Of a stretch of DNA of 60,448 nt, positions 29,821-39,976 are shown in pieces. A program made the translations under genes and the position numbers. Within the stretch, counting starts at the first letter, position 1; the number at the start of each line of letters is the position of its first letter. Origin of the DNA: Rhodoplanes elegans (lineage in GTDB: Bacteria; Pseudomonadota; Alphaproteobacteria; Rhizobiales; Xanthobacteraceae). The stretch is taken from assembly GCF_016653355.1 (NCBI RefSeq), contig NZ_NHSK01000102.1, positions 1 to 60,448 of the forward strand, in the 5' to 3' direction. Below the pieces are notes generated by a model. That model worked only from the letters and a program-made list of their open reading frames with translations. It did not search any database and was not told the DNA's origin.

Positions 29821-32190
29821 ATGTCACGATCCGGCCGCGGCCGATTCTTGTCGACGTCGACGCACGGCCTGCGGGCCGTCATCGGACGCGGTGTCACGGC
29901 CGCGGCGACGCTGCTCGCCGTGGCCTGGCTGCTGCTGCTGCTCGCGGCGGGACCCGCATCGGCGCAGTCGACGTCACACCTCGCGACGTCACACCTCGCC
30001 GAGCATCTCGCCAAGGCGACCCCGCAGGAGTTCTTCGCCGGTGCCGACCGGTTCGGGCCGCCGCAGGGCGAGCCGCCGCTCGCCCCCGTCTATGCCGGCG
30101 ACCGGCTGCGCGGCTTCGTGTACCTCAATACCGACGTGACGACGGCGATCGGCTATTCGGGCAAGCCGATCCACATGCTGATCGGCATCGATCCCGATGC
30201 CGTCGTGACTGGCCTGAAGCTGGTCGACCACAAGGAGCCGATCGTCCTGGTCGGCGTGCCGGAGAAGAAGGTCGTCGACGCGGTCAACACCCTGATCGGC
30301 ACCCGCATCGGGGCGATCGTTTCCGGGGCCGAGCGGCCGCCGCAGCCCGACATCGTCTCCGGCGCCACCGTCACGGTGCTGGTGATGGCCGACAGCGTGG
30401 TGCGCTCCGCCGTCCGGCTGGTGCGCAGCGGCCGCCTCACTGTCGGCGGCGCGGCCGCGCCCGCCGCCGCCGTGCCGGCCGTGACCAAGACGGTCGATCT
30501 CGACAGGCGGGAGATCCTCAGCTGGGAGAGCCTGCTCGGCGACGGCTCGGTCCGCCGCCTGCATCTCTCGATCGGCGACGTCAACGCCGCGTTCGACAAG
30601 TCCGGCAACGCCGCGGCCGCGGCACGGCCGGAGCCCGGCGATCCCGACGAGACCTTCATCGATCTCTACGCGGCGCTGGTGAGCGTGCCGACCATCGGCG
30701 CGAGCCTGCTCGGCGAGACCGGCTGGGCGCGGCTGAAGGAGCGGCTGAAGCCGGGCCAGCAGGCGATCGTGGTGGCGGGGCGCGGGCTCTACTCGTTCAA
30801 GGGCTCGGGCTATGTGCGGGGCGGCGTGTTCGACCGCATCCAGATCCTGCAGGACGGCGCCGGCACCCGCTTCCGCGACCGCAATCACGAACGGCTCGGC
30901 GCCCTGGAGGCGGCGGGCACGCCGGACTTTCCCGAGATCGGCCTGTTCGTGATGCCGGACGACTTCGCCCTCGATCCGACCGAGCCGTGGCAGCTCGAGC
31001 TGATGGTGCAGCGCGCGGTCGGGGCGCGCGACAAGGCCTTCCTCACCTTCGAGCTCGGCTACACGCTGCCCGAGACCTATGTCCGGCGCGAGCAGGCGGC
31101 TCCCACGGTCGCCGCGGCGCCGCCTGTCGCGAGCCCGCCGGCCGCCGGCCCGGCGGCGGCACCGCCGGCGGACGGGCTCGACGCGCGGGACGAGCCGCTG
31201 TGGAAGACGATGTGGCGGCGCGACGTGCCGTCGATCGCCATCGCCAGCGCGGCGATCCTGCTCCTCACCGGGATCTTCTTCTTCCAGAACGTGCTGGTGC
31301 GGCGCCCTGCCCTCTACACCTGGGTGCGACGGGCCTACCTCGCCTTCGTGCTGGTGTGGCTCGGCTGGTACGCCAACGCCCAGCTTTCGGTCGTCAACAT
31401 CCTCACCTTCGTCAACTCGCTGATCACCGGCTTCTCGTGGGACTACTTCCTGACCGCGCCGCTGATCTTCATCCTGTGGACGGCCGTGGCGGCGGCGCTG
31501 CTGTTCTGGGGCCGCGGGCCGTTCTGCGGCTGGCTGTGCCCGTTCGGCGCCCTGCAGGAGCTCACCAACACGATCGCCAAGGCGCTGAAGGTCCCGCAGA
31601 TTCGCGTGCCCTGGGGCCTGCACGAGCGGCTGTGGCCGATCAAGTACATGATCTTCCTCGGCCTGTTCGGGCTGTCGCTCTACTCGGTCGCGTTCGCCGA
31701 GCAGATGGCCGAGGTCGAGCCGTTCAAGACCGCGATCGTGCTGAAGTTCGCGCGCGAGTGGCCGTTCGTTCTCTACGCTGCGACCCTGCTGGTCGCCGGC
31801 CTGTTCATCGAGCGCTTCTACTGCCGCTACCTGTGCCCGCTCGGCGCCGCGCTCGCGATCCCCGGCCGCCTGCGCACCTTCGAGTGGCTGCGGCGCTGGC
31901 CGGAATGCGGCACGCCCTGCCAGCGATGCGCCGTCGAATGCCCGGTGCAGTCGATCCATCCGGAAGGGCACATCAACGTCAACGAGTGCATCTACTGCAT
32001 GCACTGCCAGGAGCTCTACTTCGACGACAAGCGCTGCCCTCACATGATCCAGGTGCGGCTGAAGCGCGAGCGCCGCGAGGCGCTGACCTCGCCGTCGATG
32101 CGGGGCGGCAAGGGCCCCGTTCCTCCGATCGTCACGGCCGGCGGCAAGCCGGTCCCCGTTCCCGAACCCAGCCTGTCGACCGGGCCGTGA
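29821..32190 (+). CDS. nosR: NosR, flavin/Fe-S membrane protein of N2O reduction
   Basis: 789 residues. A signal/anchor helix (about 22-45) leads to a periplasmic FMN-binding domain with the covalent-flavin motif SGATVT (near 180). Five or so membrane helices follow from about 475, with the polyferredoxin-type motifs [10 protein letters not shown] and [10 protein letters not shown] between them, and at the C-terminus two [4Fe-4S] sites ([31 protein letters not shown]). NosR passes electrons to and is needed for expression and function of nitrous oxide reductase. It is the first gene of nosRZDFYLX. A 15-bp tandem duplication near the signal peptide end (29971-30000) repeats TSHLA. Confidence 0.96.
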   Translation: MSRSGRGRFLSTSTHGLRAVIGRGVTAAATLLAVAWLLLLLAAGPASAQSTSHLATSHLAEHLAKATPQEFFAGADRFGPPQGEPPLAPVYAGDRLRGFVYLNTDVTTAIGYSGKPIHMLIGIDPDAVVTGLKLVDHKEPIVLVGVPEKKVVDAVNTLIGTRIGAIVSGAERPPQPDIVSGATVTVLVMADSVVRSAVRLVRSGRLTVGGAAAPAAAVPAVTKTVDLDRREILSWESLLGDGSVRRLHLSIGDVNAAFDKSGNAAAAARPEPGDPDETFIDLYAALVSVPTIGASLLGETGWARLKERLKPGQQAIVVAGRGLYSFKGSGYVRGGVFDRIQILQDGAGTRFRDRNHERLGALEAAGTPDFPEIGLFVMPDDFALDPTEPWQLELMVQRAVGARDKAFLTFELGYTLPETYVRREQAAPTVAAAPPVASPPAAGPAAAPPADGLDARDEPLWKTMWRRDVPSIAIASAAILLLTGIFFFQNVLVRRPALYTWVRRAYLAFVLVWLGWYANAQLSVVNILTFVNSLITGFSWDYFLTAPLIFILWTAVAAALLFWGRGPFCGWLCPFGALQELTNTIAKALKVPQIRVPWGLHERLWPIKYMIFLGLFGLSLYSVAFAEQMAEVEPFKTAIVLKFAREWPFVLYAATLLVAGLFIERFYCRYLCPLGAALAIPGRLRTFEWLRRWPECGTPCQRCAVECPVQSIHPEGHINVNECIYCMHCQELYFDDKRCPHMIQVRLKRERREALTSPSMRGGKGPVPPIVTAGGKPVPVPEPSLSTGP
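29971..30000 (+). repeat. 15-bp in-frame tandem duplication in nosR
   Basis: ACGTCACACCTCGCG at 29971-29985 is followed by the same unit with one change at 29986-30000, encoding T-S-H-L-A twice just after the signal peptide. It lies in a variable region and is likely neutral slippage. Confidence 0.85.
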
Positions 32191-32216
32191 AACCCGCGCG
32201 CACCAGAGGAGACGCC

Positions 32217-34175
32217 ATGAGCACCGACGACCATTCGACGTTCAATCGACGCGACCTGATCAGGACCGGTGCGGCCGCGACCGTGGCCGGGGTGGCCGGC
32301 GTCGCCGCCGGCGCCGGCGTGGCCGGGCTCGACACCGCCGCGGCGCAGCCGCGTCCGCCGGCGCCCGCACCGGCGCCGCAGCGCGCGCAGCCGCCGGTCC
32401 GCGGCCCCGCCAAGTACGAGGTGAAGCCCGGTGAGCTCGACGAGTACTACGTGTTCTTCTCCTCGGGCCAGTCCGGCGAGATGCGCATCGTCGGCCTGCC
32501 GTCGATGCGCGAGCTGATGCGGGTGCCGGTGTTCAACCGTTGCAGCGCCACCGGCTGGGGCCAGACCAACGAGAGCCTCAAGGTGCTCACCGAAGGGCTG
32601 ACGCCGGAGACGAAGGCGTTCCTGAAGGACCACGGCGGCACCTATCTCAACGGCGACCTGCACCACCCGCACATGTCGTTCACGGAGGGCACCTACGACG
32701 GCCGCTACGTGTTCATGAACGACAAGGCGAACACCCGCGTCGCCCGGGTGCGCTGCGACATCATGAAATGCGACAAGATCATCCAGCTTCCCAACCAGCA
32801 CACGGTCCACGGGCTGCGGGTGCAGAAGTATCCTCGCACCGGCTACGTGTTCGCCAACGGCGAGGACGGCGTGCCGCTGCCCAACGACGGCAAAGTGCTG
32901 AACGATCCCAAGCAGTACTGGTCGATCTTCTCGGCCATCGACGGCGACACCATGAAGGTCGCCTGGCAGGTGCGGGTCGACGGCAATCTCGACAATGTCG
33001 ACGCCGACTATCAGGGCAAGTACGCCTTCGCCACCTGCTACAACTCCGAAGGCGGCGTGACGCTCGCCGAGATGTCGGCGAACGAGCAGGATTGGGTCGT
33101 CATCTTCAACATCAAGCGCATCGAGGAGGCGGTGAAGAAGGGCGACGTCACCATGATGAACGGCGTACCCGTCGTCGACGGCCGCAAGGGCTCGCCCTAC
33201 ACCCGCTACGTCCCGGTCTCCAACAGCCCGCACGGCATCAACACGGCGCCGGACGGCATCCACGTCGTCGCCAACGGCAAGCTGTCGCCGACCGTCACGG
33301 TGTTCGACGTGCGGCTGTTCGACGACCTGTTCGACGACAAGATCAAGCCGCGCGACGTGGTGGTCGCCGAGCCGGAGCTCGGCCTCGGCCCGCTGCACAC
33401 GGCCTACGACGGCAAGGGCAACGCCTACACGACGCTGTTCCTCGACAGCCAGGTCTGCAAGTGGAACATCGAGGCGGCGAAGCGCGCCTTCAAGGGCGAG
33501 AAGGTCGACCCGATCATCCAGAAGCTCGACGTCCACTACCAGCCCGGCCACAACCACACCTCCATGGGCCAGACCAAGGAGGCGGACGGAAAGTGGCTCA
33601 TCTCGCTCAACAAGTTCTCCAAGGACCGCTTCCTGAACGTCGGTCCGCTGAAGCCGGAGAACGATCAGCTGATCGACATCTCCGGCGATCGCATGGTGGT
33701 GGTGCACGACGGCCCGAGCTTCGCCGAGCCGCACGACGCCACCATCGTGCATCGCTCCAAGGTGAACCCGCTGCACGTCTGGAAGCGTGACGATCCGTTC
33801 TTCGAGGACGCCCGCAAGCAGGCGGCGGCCGACGGCATCACGCTGGAGACCGATGCCAAGGTGATCCGCGACGGCAGCACGGTGCGGGTCTACATGACGT
33901 CGTCGGCTCCGGCCTTCGCGCTCGAGCAGTTCGAGGTGAACCAGGGCGACAACGTCACCGTCTACGTCACCAATGTCGACGACATCGAGGACCTGTCGCA
34001 CGGCTTCGCCATCGTCAACTACGGCATCAGCATGGAGGTGGCGCCGCAGGCGACCGCGTCGGTCTCGTTCACGGCGAGCCGGCCCGGCGTCTACTGGTAC
34101 TACTGCACATGGTTCTGCCACGCCATGCACATGGAGATGAAGGGCCGCATGCTCGTGCATCCGCGTAACGCATGA
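32217..34175 (+). CDS. nosZ: Nitrous oxide reductase, clade I (Tat-exported)
   Basis: 652 residues. It reduces N2O to N2 in the periplasm. The Tat signal has [12 protein letters not shown], so this is clade I NosZ. The seven-bladed propeller carries the CuZ ligands: LHHPHMS, QHTVHG, SPHGI and [11 protein letters not shown], plus further single His. The C-terminal cupredoxin domain holds the CuA site, Cys630, Trp632, Cys634, His638 and Met641 in [12 protein letters not shown]. Start: ATG at 32217 with a strong AGAGGAGA 6 bases upstream. It lies 26 bp after the nosR stop and overlaps nosD by 4 bases (ATGA), so the cluster is one operon. All known copper ligands that can be checked by eye are present. 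Confidence 0.97.
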   Translation: MSTDDHSTFNRRDLIRTGAAATVAGVAGVAAGAGVAGLDTAAAQPRPPAPAPAPQRAQPPVRGPAKYEVKPGELDEYYVFFSSGQSGEMRIVGLPSMRELMRVPVFNRCSATGWGQTNESLKVLTEGLTPETKAFLKDHGGTYLNGDLHHPHMSFTEGTYDGRYVFMNDKANTRVARVRCDIMKCDKIIQLPNQHTVHGLRVQKYPRTGYVFANGEDGVPLPNDGKVLNDPKQYWSIFSAIDGDTMKVAWQVRVDGNLDNVDADYQGKYAFATCYNSEGGVTLAEMSANEQDWVVIFNIKRIEEAVKKGDVTMMNGVPVVDGRKGSPYTRYVPVSNSPHGINTAPDGIHVVANGKLSPTVTVFDVRLFDDLFDDKIKPRDVVVAEPELGLGPLHTAYDGKGNAYTTLFLDSQVCKWNIEAAKRAFKGEKVDPIIQKLDVHYQPGHNHTSMGQTKEADGKWLISLNKFSKDRFLNVGPLKPENDQLIDISGDRMVVVHDGPSFAEPHDATIVHRSKVNPLHVWKRDDPFFEDARKQAAADGITLETDAKVIRDGSTVRVYMTSSAPAFALEQFEVNQGDNVTVYVTNVDDIEDLSHGFAIVNYGISMEVAPQATASVSFTASRPGVYWYYCTWFCHAMHMEMKGRMLVHPRNA

Positions 34176-35575
34176 TGGCTCGACTGCACCATACGCTCCT
34201 GGCAGCGGCCCTCTGGGCCGCTGCTCCGGTCGCGTCGCAGGCCGCGCGCGTCACCGTCACGCCTGGCGGCGACGTGCAGGCGGCGCTCGACGCGGCCTCC
34301 GACGGCGACACCGTGGTGCTGGCCGCCGGGACGCACCGCGGACCGGTCACCGTGTCGCGAGCGCTGCGGCTCGAGGGCGCGCCGGGGGCCGTGCTCTCCG
34401 GCTCCGGCCAGGGCAGCGCCGTCACCGTGACGGCGCCCGATGCCGCGGTCGCGGGGCTGGTGATCCGCGGCTCCGGCTCCGATCTGGAGAAGATGGATTC
34501 GGGCGTGTTCCTCGCCCGCACGGCGAGCCGCGCCGTGGTCGAGGGCAATCGCCTCGAGGGCAACCTGTTCGGCGTCTATGTGCACGGCGCCGCCGGCGCG
34601 GCGGTGACGCGCAACGTGATCCTTGGGCGCAAGGGCGGACGCACCAGCGAGGCCGGCAACGGCGTCTCGATGTGGAACGCGCCGGGCGCCCGGGTGACCG
34701 GCAACGACATCCGGTTCGGCCGCGACGGCATCTTCGTCATCACCAGCCGCGACAACACTTTCGCCGACAACCGGTTCGCCGAGCTCCGCTTCGGCATCCA
34801 CTACATGTACACCAACGACTCGACGGTCACCGGCAACGTCTCGGTCGGCAATCACGTCGGCTACGCGATCATGTATTCGAGCCGGCTGACCATCACGGGC
34901 AACCGCTCCGAGCGGGACCGCGATCACGGCCTCCTCCTCAACTACGCGAACGGCTCCACCATCACGGGCAATGTGGTGCTCGGCGGGCCGGTCGGAGCGA
35001 CGGCCGACATCGGCGGCGACGACCAGCACACGGCACTCCTGGCCCGCGCGCGCGAAAGCGCCGGGACGGTGCGGCGCGCCGGGCCGGAGAAATGCGTGTT
35101 CATCTACAACGCCAACGCCAACCGCTTCTCGGGAAACCGCTTCGAGGGCTGCGAGATCGGCGTTCACTTCACGGCCGGCTCGGAGAAGAACGAGATCGTC
35201 GGCAACGCCTTCGTGAAGAACCGACACCAGGTGAAGTATGTCGGCACCCGCTCGCTCGACTGGTCGAAGGACGGGCGCGGCAACTTCTGGAGCGACAACC
35301 CCGCCTTCGATCTCGACGGCGACGGCGTCGGCGACACCGCCTACCGGCCGAACGACATCGTCGACAAGGTGCTGTGGACCGCGCCGGCGGCGAAGATCCT
35401 GATCGCCAGCCCGGCCGTGCAGCTCCTGCGCTGGGCGCAGGCGCAGTTCCCGGCCCTCTATCCGGGCGGCGTGATCGACAGCCACCCGCTGATGACGGCG
35501 CCGGCCATTCCCGCGGCCGCGGCGCCGGCTCTCGCCCAAAGCGCCCGAGACACCACCGGGAGACGTTCGCCATGA
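34172..35575 (+). CDS. nosD: NosD, periplasmic copper-site maturation protein
   Basis: 467 residues. Signal peptide [23 protein letters not shown], cleaved near 24. The body is a right-handed beta-helix of the CASH type, with repeating turns ([27 protein letters not shown]) typical of NosD. With the NosFY ABC transporter it supplies copper or sulfur for building the CuZ [4Cu:2S] centre of NosZ. It overlaps nosZ upstream by 4 bases (a second in-frame ATG follows at once) and nosF downstream by 4 bases (ATGA). Confidence 0.95.
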   Translation: MMARLHHTLLAAALWAAAPVASQAARVTVTPGGDVQAALDAASDGDTVVLAAGTHRGPVTVSRALRLEGAPGAVLSGSGQGSAVTVTAPDAAVAGLVIRGSGSDLEKMDSGVFLARTASRAVVEGNRLEGNLFGVYVHGAAGAAVTRNVILGRKGGRTSEAGNGVSMWNAPGARVTGNDIRFGRDGIFVITSRDNTFADNRFAELRFGIHYMYTNDSTVTGNVSVGNHVGYAIMYSSRLTITGNRSERDRDHGLLLNYANGSTITGNVVLGGPVGATADIGGDDQHTALLARARESAGTVRRAGPEKCVFIYNANANRFSGNRFEGCEIGVHFTAGSEKNEIVGNAFVKNRHQVKYVGTRSLDWSKDGRGNFWSDNPAFDLDGDGVGDTAYRPNDIVDKVLWTAPAAKILIASPAVQLLRWAQAQFPALYPGGVIDSHPLMTAPAIPAAAAPALAQSARDTTGRRSP

Positions 35576-36486
35576 CCGGGTCCCCGATCGTCGCGCTGCA
35601 CGGCGTCGCCAAGCGCTACGGCACGGTCGAGGCGGTGCGCGACGTGTCGCTGTCGGCGGCGGCGGGCGAGTGCGTCGCGCTGGTCGGCCACAACGGCGCC
35701 GGCAAGACCACGCTGATGAAGCTGATGCTCGGCCTGCTGCATCCGACCCGCGGCAGCGTCCGCGTGCTCGGATCGGATCCGGATGCGGGGGCGTTCGCGG
35801 TGCGGCGCCGCATCGGCTTCCTGCCCGAGACCATCGCCTTCAACCCGGCCCTCACCGCGACCGAGATGCTGCGGTTCTACGCGCGGCTGAAGCGCGAGCC
35901 GATGCGCGTCGTCGCGCCGCTGCTCGACCGCGTCGGCCTCGCCGCGGCCGCCGACCGGCGCATCGGCACCTATTCGAAGGGCATGCGCCAGCGGCTCGGT
36001 CTCGCCCAGGCGCTGCTCGGCGAGCCCGCGCTCCTGCTGCTCGACGAGCCGACCACCGGGCTCGATCCGGCGTTGCGCGGCCAGCTCTACGGGCTGATCC
36101 GCGATCTCGTCCGCGGCGGCGCCACGGTGCTGATCTCCACCCACGCGCTCGGCGAGCTCGAGGGCGTCGCCGACCGGGTCGTCATCCTCGACCGCGGCGT
36201 GGTCCTGGCCGACGGCTCGCTCGGCGCGCTGCGCCGTCTCGCCCGCCTGCCCATCCGGGTGCGCGTCAAGGTCGCCGGCGCACAGGCGGAGGCGCCGGCT
36301 TGGCTGCGCGAGAGCGGCGAGGCGTTCAACGGGCATCACTTCGACCTGACCTGCACGCCCGCCGGCAAGATGGCGCTGCTGCGCCGCGCCGTCGAGAGCG
36401 GCGCCGCCATCGACGACATCGAGGTCGCCGAGCCGACACTCGACGATCTCTACGCCCATTTCCTCCGCGCGGGAGACGCCCGATGA
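35572..36486 (+). CDS. nosF: NosF, ABC transporter ATPase for NosZ maturation
   Basis: 304 residues. Walker A GHNGAGKTT, Q loop and signature region TYSKGMRQRLGLAQALLG (an SKGMRQR variant common in this class), Walker B ALLLLDEPTTGLDP, and the H loop STHALGE. The C-terminal 70 residues are the usual extension of this ABC-2 type subfamily. It forms a complex with NosY and feeds NosD. The start ATG at 35572 overlaps the nosD stop (ATGA), with GGGAG upstream. An open frame running further upstream lies in the nosD gene and is not used. Confidence 0.95.
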   Translation: MTGSPIVALHGVAKRYGTVEAVRDVSLSAAAGECVALVGHNGAGKTTLMKLMLGLLHPTRGSVRVLGSDPDAGAFAVRRRIGFLPETIAFNPALTATEMLRFYARLKREPMRVVAPLLDRVGLAAAADRRIGTYSKGMRQRLGLAQALLGEPALLLLDEPTTGLDPALRGQLYGLIRDLVRGGATVLISTHALGELEGVADRVVILDRGVVLADGSLGALRRLARLPIRVRVKVAGAQAEAPAWLRESGEAFNGHHFDLTCTPAGKMALLRRAVESGAAIDDIEVAEPTLDDLYAHFLRAGDAR

Positions 36487-37313
36487 TCAACCTCGCCGCG
36501 ATCGCCGGCAAGGAGCTGCGCGAGGCCGTGCGCAACCGCTGGGTCGTGGCGGCGACGCTGCTGCTCGGGGCTCTCGCCTTGAGTCTGACGCTGCTCGGCA
36601 GCGCGCCGACCGGCACGACGGGTGCGAACGCGCTCGACGTCGTCGTCGTCAGCCTGTCGAGCCTGACCATCCTGCTGCTGCCGCTGATCGCGCTCCTGAT
36701 CTCGCACGACACGCTGGTGGGCGAGGTGGAGCGCGGCACCATGCTGCTGCTGCTCGGCTATCCGGTCGCCCGCTGGCAGGTCGTGCTGGGCAAGTTCGTC
36801 GGCCACATGATCGTGCTCGCCATCGCGACGCTGGTCGGCTTCGGCGCCGCCGGCGTGGCGATCCTGATCACGGTGCGCGACATCGCGGCGGAGAGCTGGG
36901 CGGCCTTCGCCGCGATGATCGGCGCGTCGCTGCTGCTCGGCGCCGCCTTCCTGGCGATCGGCGCCTGCGTCAGCGCGCTCGCCCGCAGCCGCGGCGCGGC
37001 GGCCGCGGTGGCGATCGGCCTGTGGCTCCTCTTCGTCGTCGTCTACGACCTCGCCTTGCTGGGCGTTCTGGTCGCCGACCAGGGCGCCCATCTCGGCGCC
37101 GGCGCGATCGAGGCGGTGCTGCTTCTCAACCCGACCGACGCCTACCGGCTCCTCAACCTGACCGGCTTCGCCAATGTGAGCCTGTTCTCCGGCATGGCGG
37201 GGCTCGCCGGCACGGTGTCGCTCGCCGCGCCGACGCTCGTCGCGGCGCTGGTCGCCTGGACCGTGCTGCCCCTCGCCGCCGCCACGGCCGCCTTCGCCCG
37301 CAAGGAGATCTGA
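36483..37313 (+). CDS. nosY: NosY, ABC-2 type permease for NosZ maturation
   Basis: 276 residues with six membrane helices. KELREAVRNRW at the N-terminus and HDTLVGEVERGTMLLLLGYPVAR after helix 2 are conserved in NosY and related ABC-2 permeases, the latter forming the coupling contact with NosF. LLNPTDAYRLLNLT is the conserved external segment near helix 6. It overlaps nosF by 4 bases (ATGA) with GGGAG upstream. With NosF it moves a sulfur or copper species to the periplasm for CuZ assembly; the cargo is not fully settled in the literature. Confidence 0.95.
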   Translation: MINLAAIAGKELREAVRNRWVVAATLLLGALALSLTLLGSAPTGTTGANALDVVVVSLSSLTILLLPLIALLISHDTLVGEVERGTMLLLLGYPVARWQVVLGKFVGHMIVLAIATLVGFGAAGVAILITVRDIAAESWAAFAAMIGASLLLGAAFLAIGACVSALARSRGAAAAVAIGLWLLFVVVYDLALLGVLVADQGAHLGAGAIEAVLLLNPTDAYRLLNLTGFANVSLFSGMAGLAGTVSLAAPTLVAALVAWTVLPLAAATAAFARKEI

Positions 37314-37315
37314 CG

Positions 37316-37879
37316 ATGCGCCCGATGCTTCGGCTCGCCGCGCTGCTCGCTTTGCCGGTCCTGCTCGCGCCCGCCGCCTGCAGCGAGCAGGCCGCCGCTC
37401 CGCCGCCGCCCCCGCAGGCCCTGAACGCCGAGGCGATGGGCCACTATTGCGGCATGAACGTGCTGGAGCATCCCGGGCCGAAGGGGCAGATCCTCCTGGC
37501 GAGCCGGATCGACCCTGTGTGGTTCTCGGCGGCGCGCGACGCCGTCGCCTTCACGCTGATGCCGGACGAGCCGCGCGACATCCGCGCCGTCTACGTCTCC
37601 GACATGGCCCGCGCGGAGAGCTGGGACACCCCCGGCGCGACCAACTGGGTCGAGGTGTCGAAGGCGTGGTTCGTCATCGACAGCCGGCTGCGCGGCGGCA
37701 TGGGCGCGCCCGAGACGGTGCCGTTCGGCGAGCGGAGCGCCGCCGAAGCCTTCACCGAGCGGAACGGCGGCCGCGTCGTGCGGCTCGCCGAGATCCCGCA
37801 CGACTACGTCCTGGGCGGCCCGGCCGAGCCGGTCCGTCCGACCGGCGCGACCGACGCGTCGGCGGCGCATGGACACTGA
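37316..37879 (+). CDS. nosL: NosL, copper chaperone lipoprotein
   Basis: 187 residues. A signal peptide ends at LLAPAAC, with Cys22 as the candidate lipidated residue; the -3 position is Pro, so the lipobox is imperfect, but NosL proteins are outer-face lipoproteins. The Cu(I) site is HYCGMNV, near residue 45, with the CGM core. The rest is the NosL/MerB-like fold with AVYVSDMARAESW. It delivers copper to NosD/NosZ. It begins 2 bp after the nosY stop, with AAGGAG inside the end of nosY. Its last 11 bases overlap nosX if the latter starts at 37869. Confidence 0.94.
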   Translation: MRPMLRLAALLALPVLLAPAACSEQAAAPPPPPQALNAEAMGHYCGMNVLEHPGPKGQILLASRIDPVWFSAARDAVAFTLMPDEPRDIRAVYVSDMARAESWDTPGATNWVEVSKAWFVIDSRLRGGMGAPETVPFGERSAAEAFTERNGGRVVRLAEIPHDYVLGGPAEPVRPTGATDASAAHGH

Positions 37880-38870
37880 ACCGATGGCACGGATCCGGAC
37901 ATCTCACCCGCCCCCCAGCCGCCGCCGCTTCCTGTCCATCGCGGCCGCGGCGGCGGGTCTGCCGCTGCTGCCGTTCGGGTCCGCCGATGCGGCGACCGAC
38001 GGCGCGCTGGTGACGTGGCGAGGCGTCGCGCTGGGCGCCGTCGCGAGCCTGACCATCCATTATCCCGACCGCGCGACGGCCGAGCGGCTCGTCCGCGCCG
38101 CCGTCGCCGAGACGGCGCGGCTGGAGGCGATCTTCAGCCTCTACCGTCCGGACTCGGTGCTCTCCGAGCTCAACCGCACCGGCGTGGTGATCGCCCCGCC
38201 GACCGAGCTGGTCGACCTGCTCGCCGCCTGCGACGCGATGGTGCAGGCGACCGGCGGCGTCTTCGATCCCACCGTGCAGCCGCTGTGGGCCTGCCACGCG
38301 ACACATTTCTCCGCCCGCGGCCGCGACGCCGGCCCGCCGCCCGCCGCCGCGCTGCGCGACGCGCTGGCGCGGGTCGGCTGGGACAAGGTGCGGTTCGGCC
38401 GCGACCGCGTCGCCTTCGCGACCCGCGGCATGGCGCTCACCCTCAACGGCATCGCCCAGGGCTTCGTCACCGACCGCGTGGTGGCGCGGCTGCGCGACGC
38501 CGGGCTGGCGCATGCGCTGGTCGACATGGGCGAGATTTACGCCCTCGGCGACCATCCGGCCGGCCGGCCGTGGCAGGTCGCGCTCGAGAGATCCGCCGCC
38601 CGCGCCCCGGACGTCGTCCCGGTCGCCGACCGGGCTGTCGCGACGTCGGCGGCGGCCGGCTTCGCGTTCGACGCCGGCGGCCGCTGCAACCATCTCTTCG
38701 ATCCGCGCACCGGGCGCTGCGCGGCACCGGCTCGGCGCATCACCGTCGTCGCGGCGACCGCGACGACCGCCGACGCGCTGTCCACTGCGTTCAGCCTGAT
38801 GGACGATGCCGCGATGGCCGAGACCGCCCGGCGCAGCGCCGTGGAGCTGCATCAGTGGCGGGGCGACTAG
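37869..38870 (+). CDS. nosX: NosX, ApbE-type FMN transferase (Tat-exported)
   Basis: 333 residues. A Tat signal (SRRRFLSIAAAAAGL) is followed by an ApbE domain: SLYRPDSVLSELNRTG, AALRDALARVGWDKVRF, the core LNGIAQGFVTDRV and LVDMGEIYALG, then FDPRTGRC and ATTADALSTAFSLM, the Mg/FAD site. ApbE-type NosX covalently attaches FMN to the SGATVT threonine of NosR, so the two fit together functionally. The start is either 37869 (overlapping nosL) or the ATG at 37884; neither has a strong ribosome site. Last gene of the operon; no clear terminator follows. Confidence 0.93.
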   Translation: MDTEPMARIRTSHPPPSRRRFLSIAAAAAGLPLLPFGSADAATDGALVTWRGVALGAVASLTIHYPDRATAERLVRAAVAETARLEAIFSLYRPDSVLSELNRTGVVIAPPTELVDLLAACDAMVQATGGVFDPTVQPLWACHATHFSARGRDAGPPPAAALRDALARVGWDKVRFGRDRVAFATRGMALTLNGIAQGFVTDRVVARLRDAGLAHALVDMGEIYALGDHPAGRPWQVALERSAARAPDVVPVADRAVATSAAAGFAFDAGGRCNHLFDPRTGRCAAPARRITVVAATATTADALSTAFSLMDDAAMAETARRSAVELHQWRGD

Positions 38871-39056
38871 CCGAGCGAACGCGAGAAGCGCGCCTGCGAA
38901 CGCCTCGAACGACCGGCCGCATCTTCAGGCGGCCGGCGGCCGGATTTATTAACGCCGCCTTAACGGTTGCATCCGCATTTTAAGGGTCGCCTTCCGGCGC
39001 CCGGGTCGGCCTGCCGCGAGAAGGCCCCGTCGTTCTCTGATGGATCGAGCACGCCG

Positions 39057-39362
39057 ATGCGGCCCTTGTTCACGGTCACGTTCGTGGTGAGCCTTCTGGC
39101 GGCCGTCTCGGCCGCCCAGGCCGAGAAGCGGATCTTCATCCTCGGCCACAATGCCGATGGCTACGGCATCGACCAGTGTCTCGCTTCGGGCGCCCGCTGC
39201 GGCACCGCCATGGCGACGGCGCTGTGCAAGCAGCGCGACTTCAAGCAGGCCGTGTCGTTCCGCAAGGTCGAACGCGACGAGATCACCGGCTCGGTGCCGG
39301 CGGCGTCGGGCTGCCGCGGCGCCACCTGCGACGACTACGTCGCCATCGAGTGCTCGCGCTGA
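39057..39362 (+). CDS. Small secreted protein of unknown function
   Basis: 101 residues. A Sec signal peptide (MRPLFTVTFVVSLLAAVSAAQA) ends before EKRIF. The mature part is about 78 residues with six cysteines (QCLASGARCG, ALCKQRD, GCRGATCDDYVAIEC), likely in three disulfides, and an IDQCL-x-S-G-x-x-CG motif repeated in many short Hyphomicrobiales secreted proteins, none of known function. There is no recognised enzyme motif. It is separated from nosX by 186 bp that include AT-rich patches (TTATTAACGCCGCCTTAACGG), probably its promoter. It does not look like part of the nos operon. Confidence 0.75.
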   Translation: MRPLFTVTFVVSLLAAVSAAQAEKRIFILGHNADGYGIDQCLASGARCGTAMATALCKQRDFKQAVSFRKVERDEITGSVPAASGCRGATCDDYVAIECSR

Positions 39363-39404
39363 CGGCCGCCCACCGTCGCCACCGATTCGAGACCCAGCCG
39401 ATCC

Positions 39405-39923
39405 TCATCCCGCGACGCGGCGGCGCCGGGAGCCGTCGGAGCGCGCCGGCAGCATCTGGCGCAGGATCACCCAGCGGGTGACGGCGTAGCCGAGGACCGG
39501 CGTGTAGACGATTTTCAGCATGGCGAAGCCGGCGACCGACAATGCCGTCACGCCGCCGGCCAGCAGCGCCGCGGCGATCGCCGGCCCGACCACGATCGCC
39601 GTCGCGGCTCCGATCGCCAGTCCGAGCCCGACGGCCGTTCGCGGTAACCGCGCCAGCACGCTCGCCTCCACGGTTCCGTCCTCGACCGGAGCGAGACCGC
39701 CCGTCTCGCGCGCCCGCCGCACGGCCGGCGAGACGCAGGACGCCACCAGCACCGACATCACCCCGCAGGTGATCGCCGTATCGGCCAGGATCCCGTCGCC
39801 GCCGAGCACCGACACGGTCGCGACGTGGCGATTCATCAGCCACGCGAGCAGCGGGTTGAGGACCGCATTGATGGCCGCACAGGCGATGCCCTGCGTCCTG
39901 ATGAAGTTCCGGAGGGGCGACAC
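39405..39923 (-). CDS. Small integral membrane protein of unknown function
   Basis: 172 residues with about four hydrophobic segments: IACAAINAVLNPLLAWLM, ADTAITCGVMSVLVASCV, a long one around GLGLAIGAATAIVVGPAI, and VAGFAMLKIVYTPVLGY. The start is GTG at 39923 with GGGGAGG 9 bases upstream; there is no in-frame ATG nearby. I recognise no family. The gene lies 53 bp downstream of the SDR stop and reads in the same direction, so it probably shares the SDR promoter and its FNR-type box. Function unknown; the pairing suggests a membrane function linked to the SDR or to low oxygen. Confidence 0.6.
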   Translation of the reverse strand: MSPLRNFIRTQGIACAAINAVLNPLLAWLMNRHVATVSVLGGDGILADTAITCGVMSVLVASCVSPAVRRARETGGLAPVEDGTVEASVLARLPRTAVGLGLAIGAATAIVVGPAIAAALLAGGVTALSVAGFAMLKIVYTPVLGYAVTRWVILRQMLPARSDGSRRRRVAG

Positions 39924-39976
39924 GGTCCCGATCCTCCCCGCTGGCGAGGCCGGCACGACGGCCTTGGTGCCGGGCG

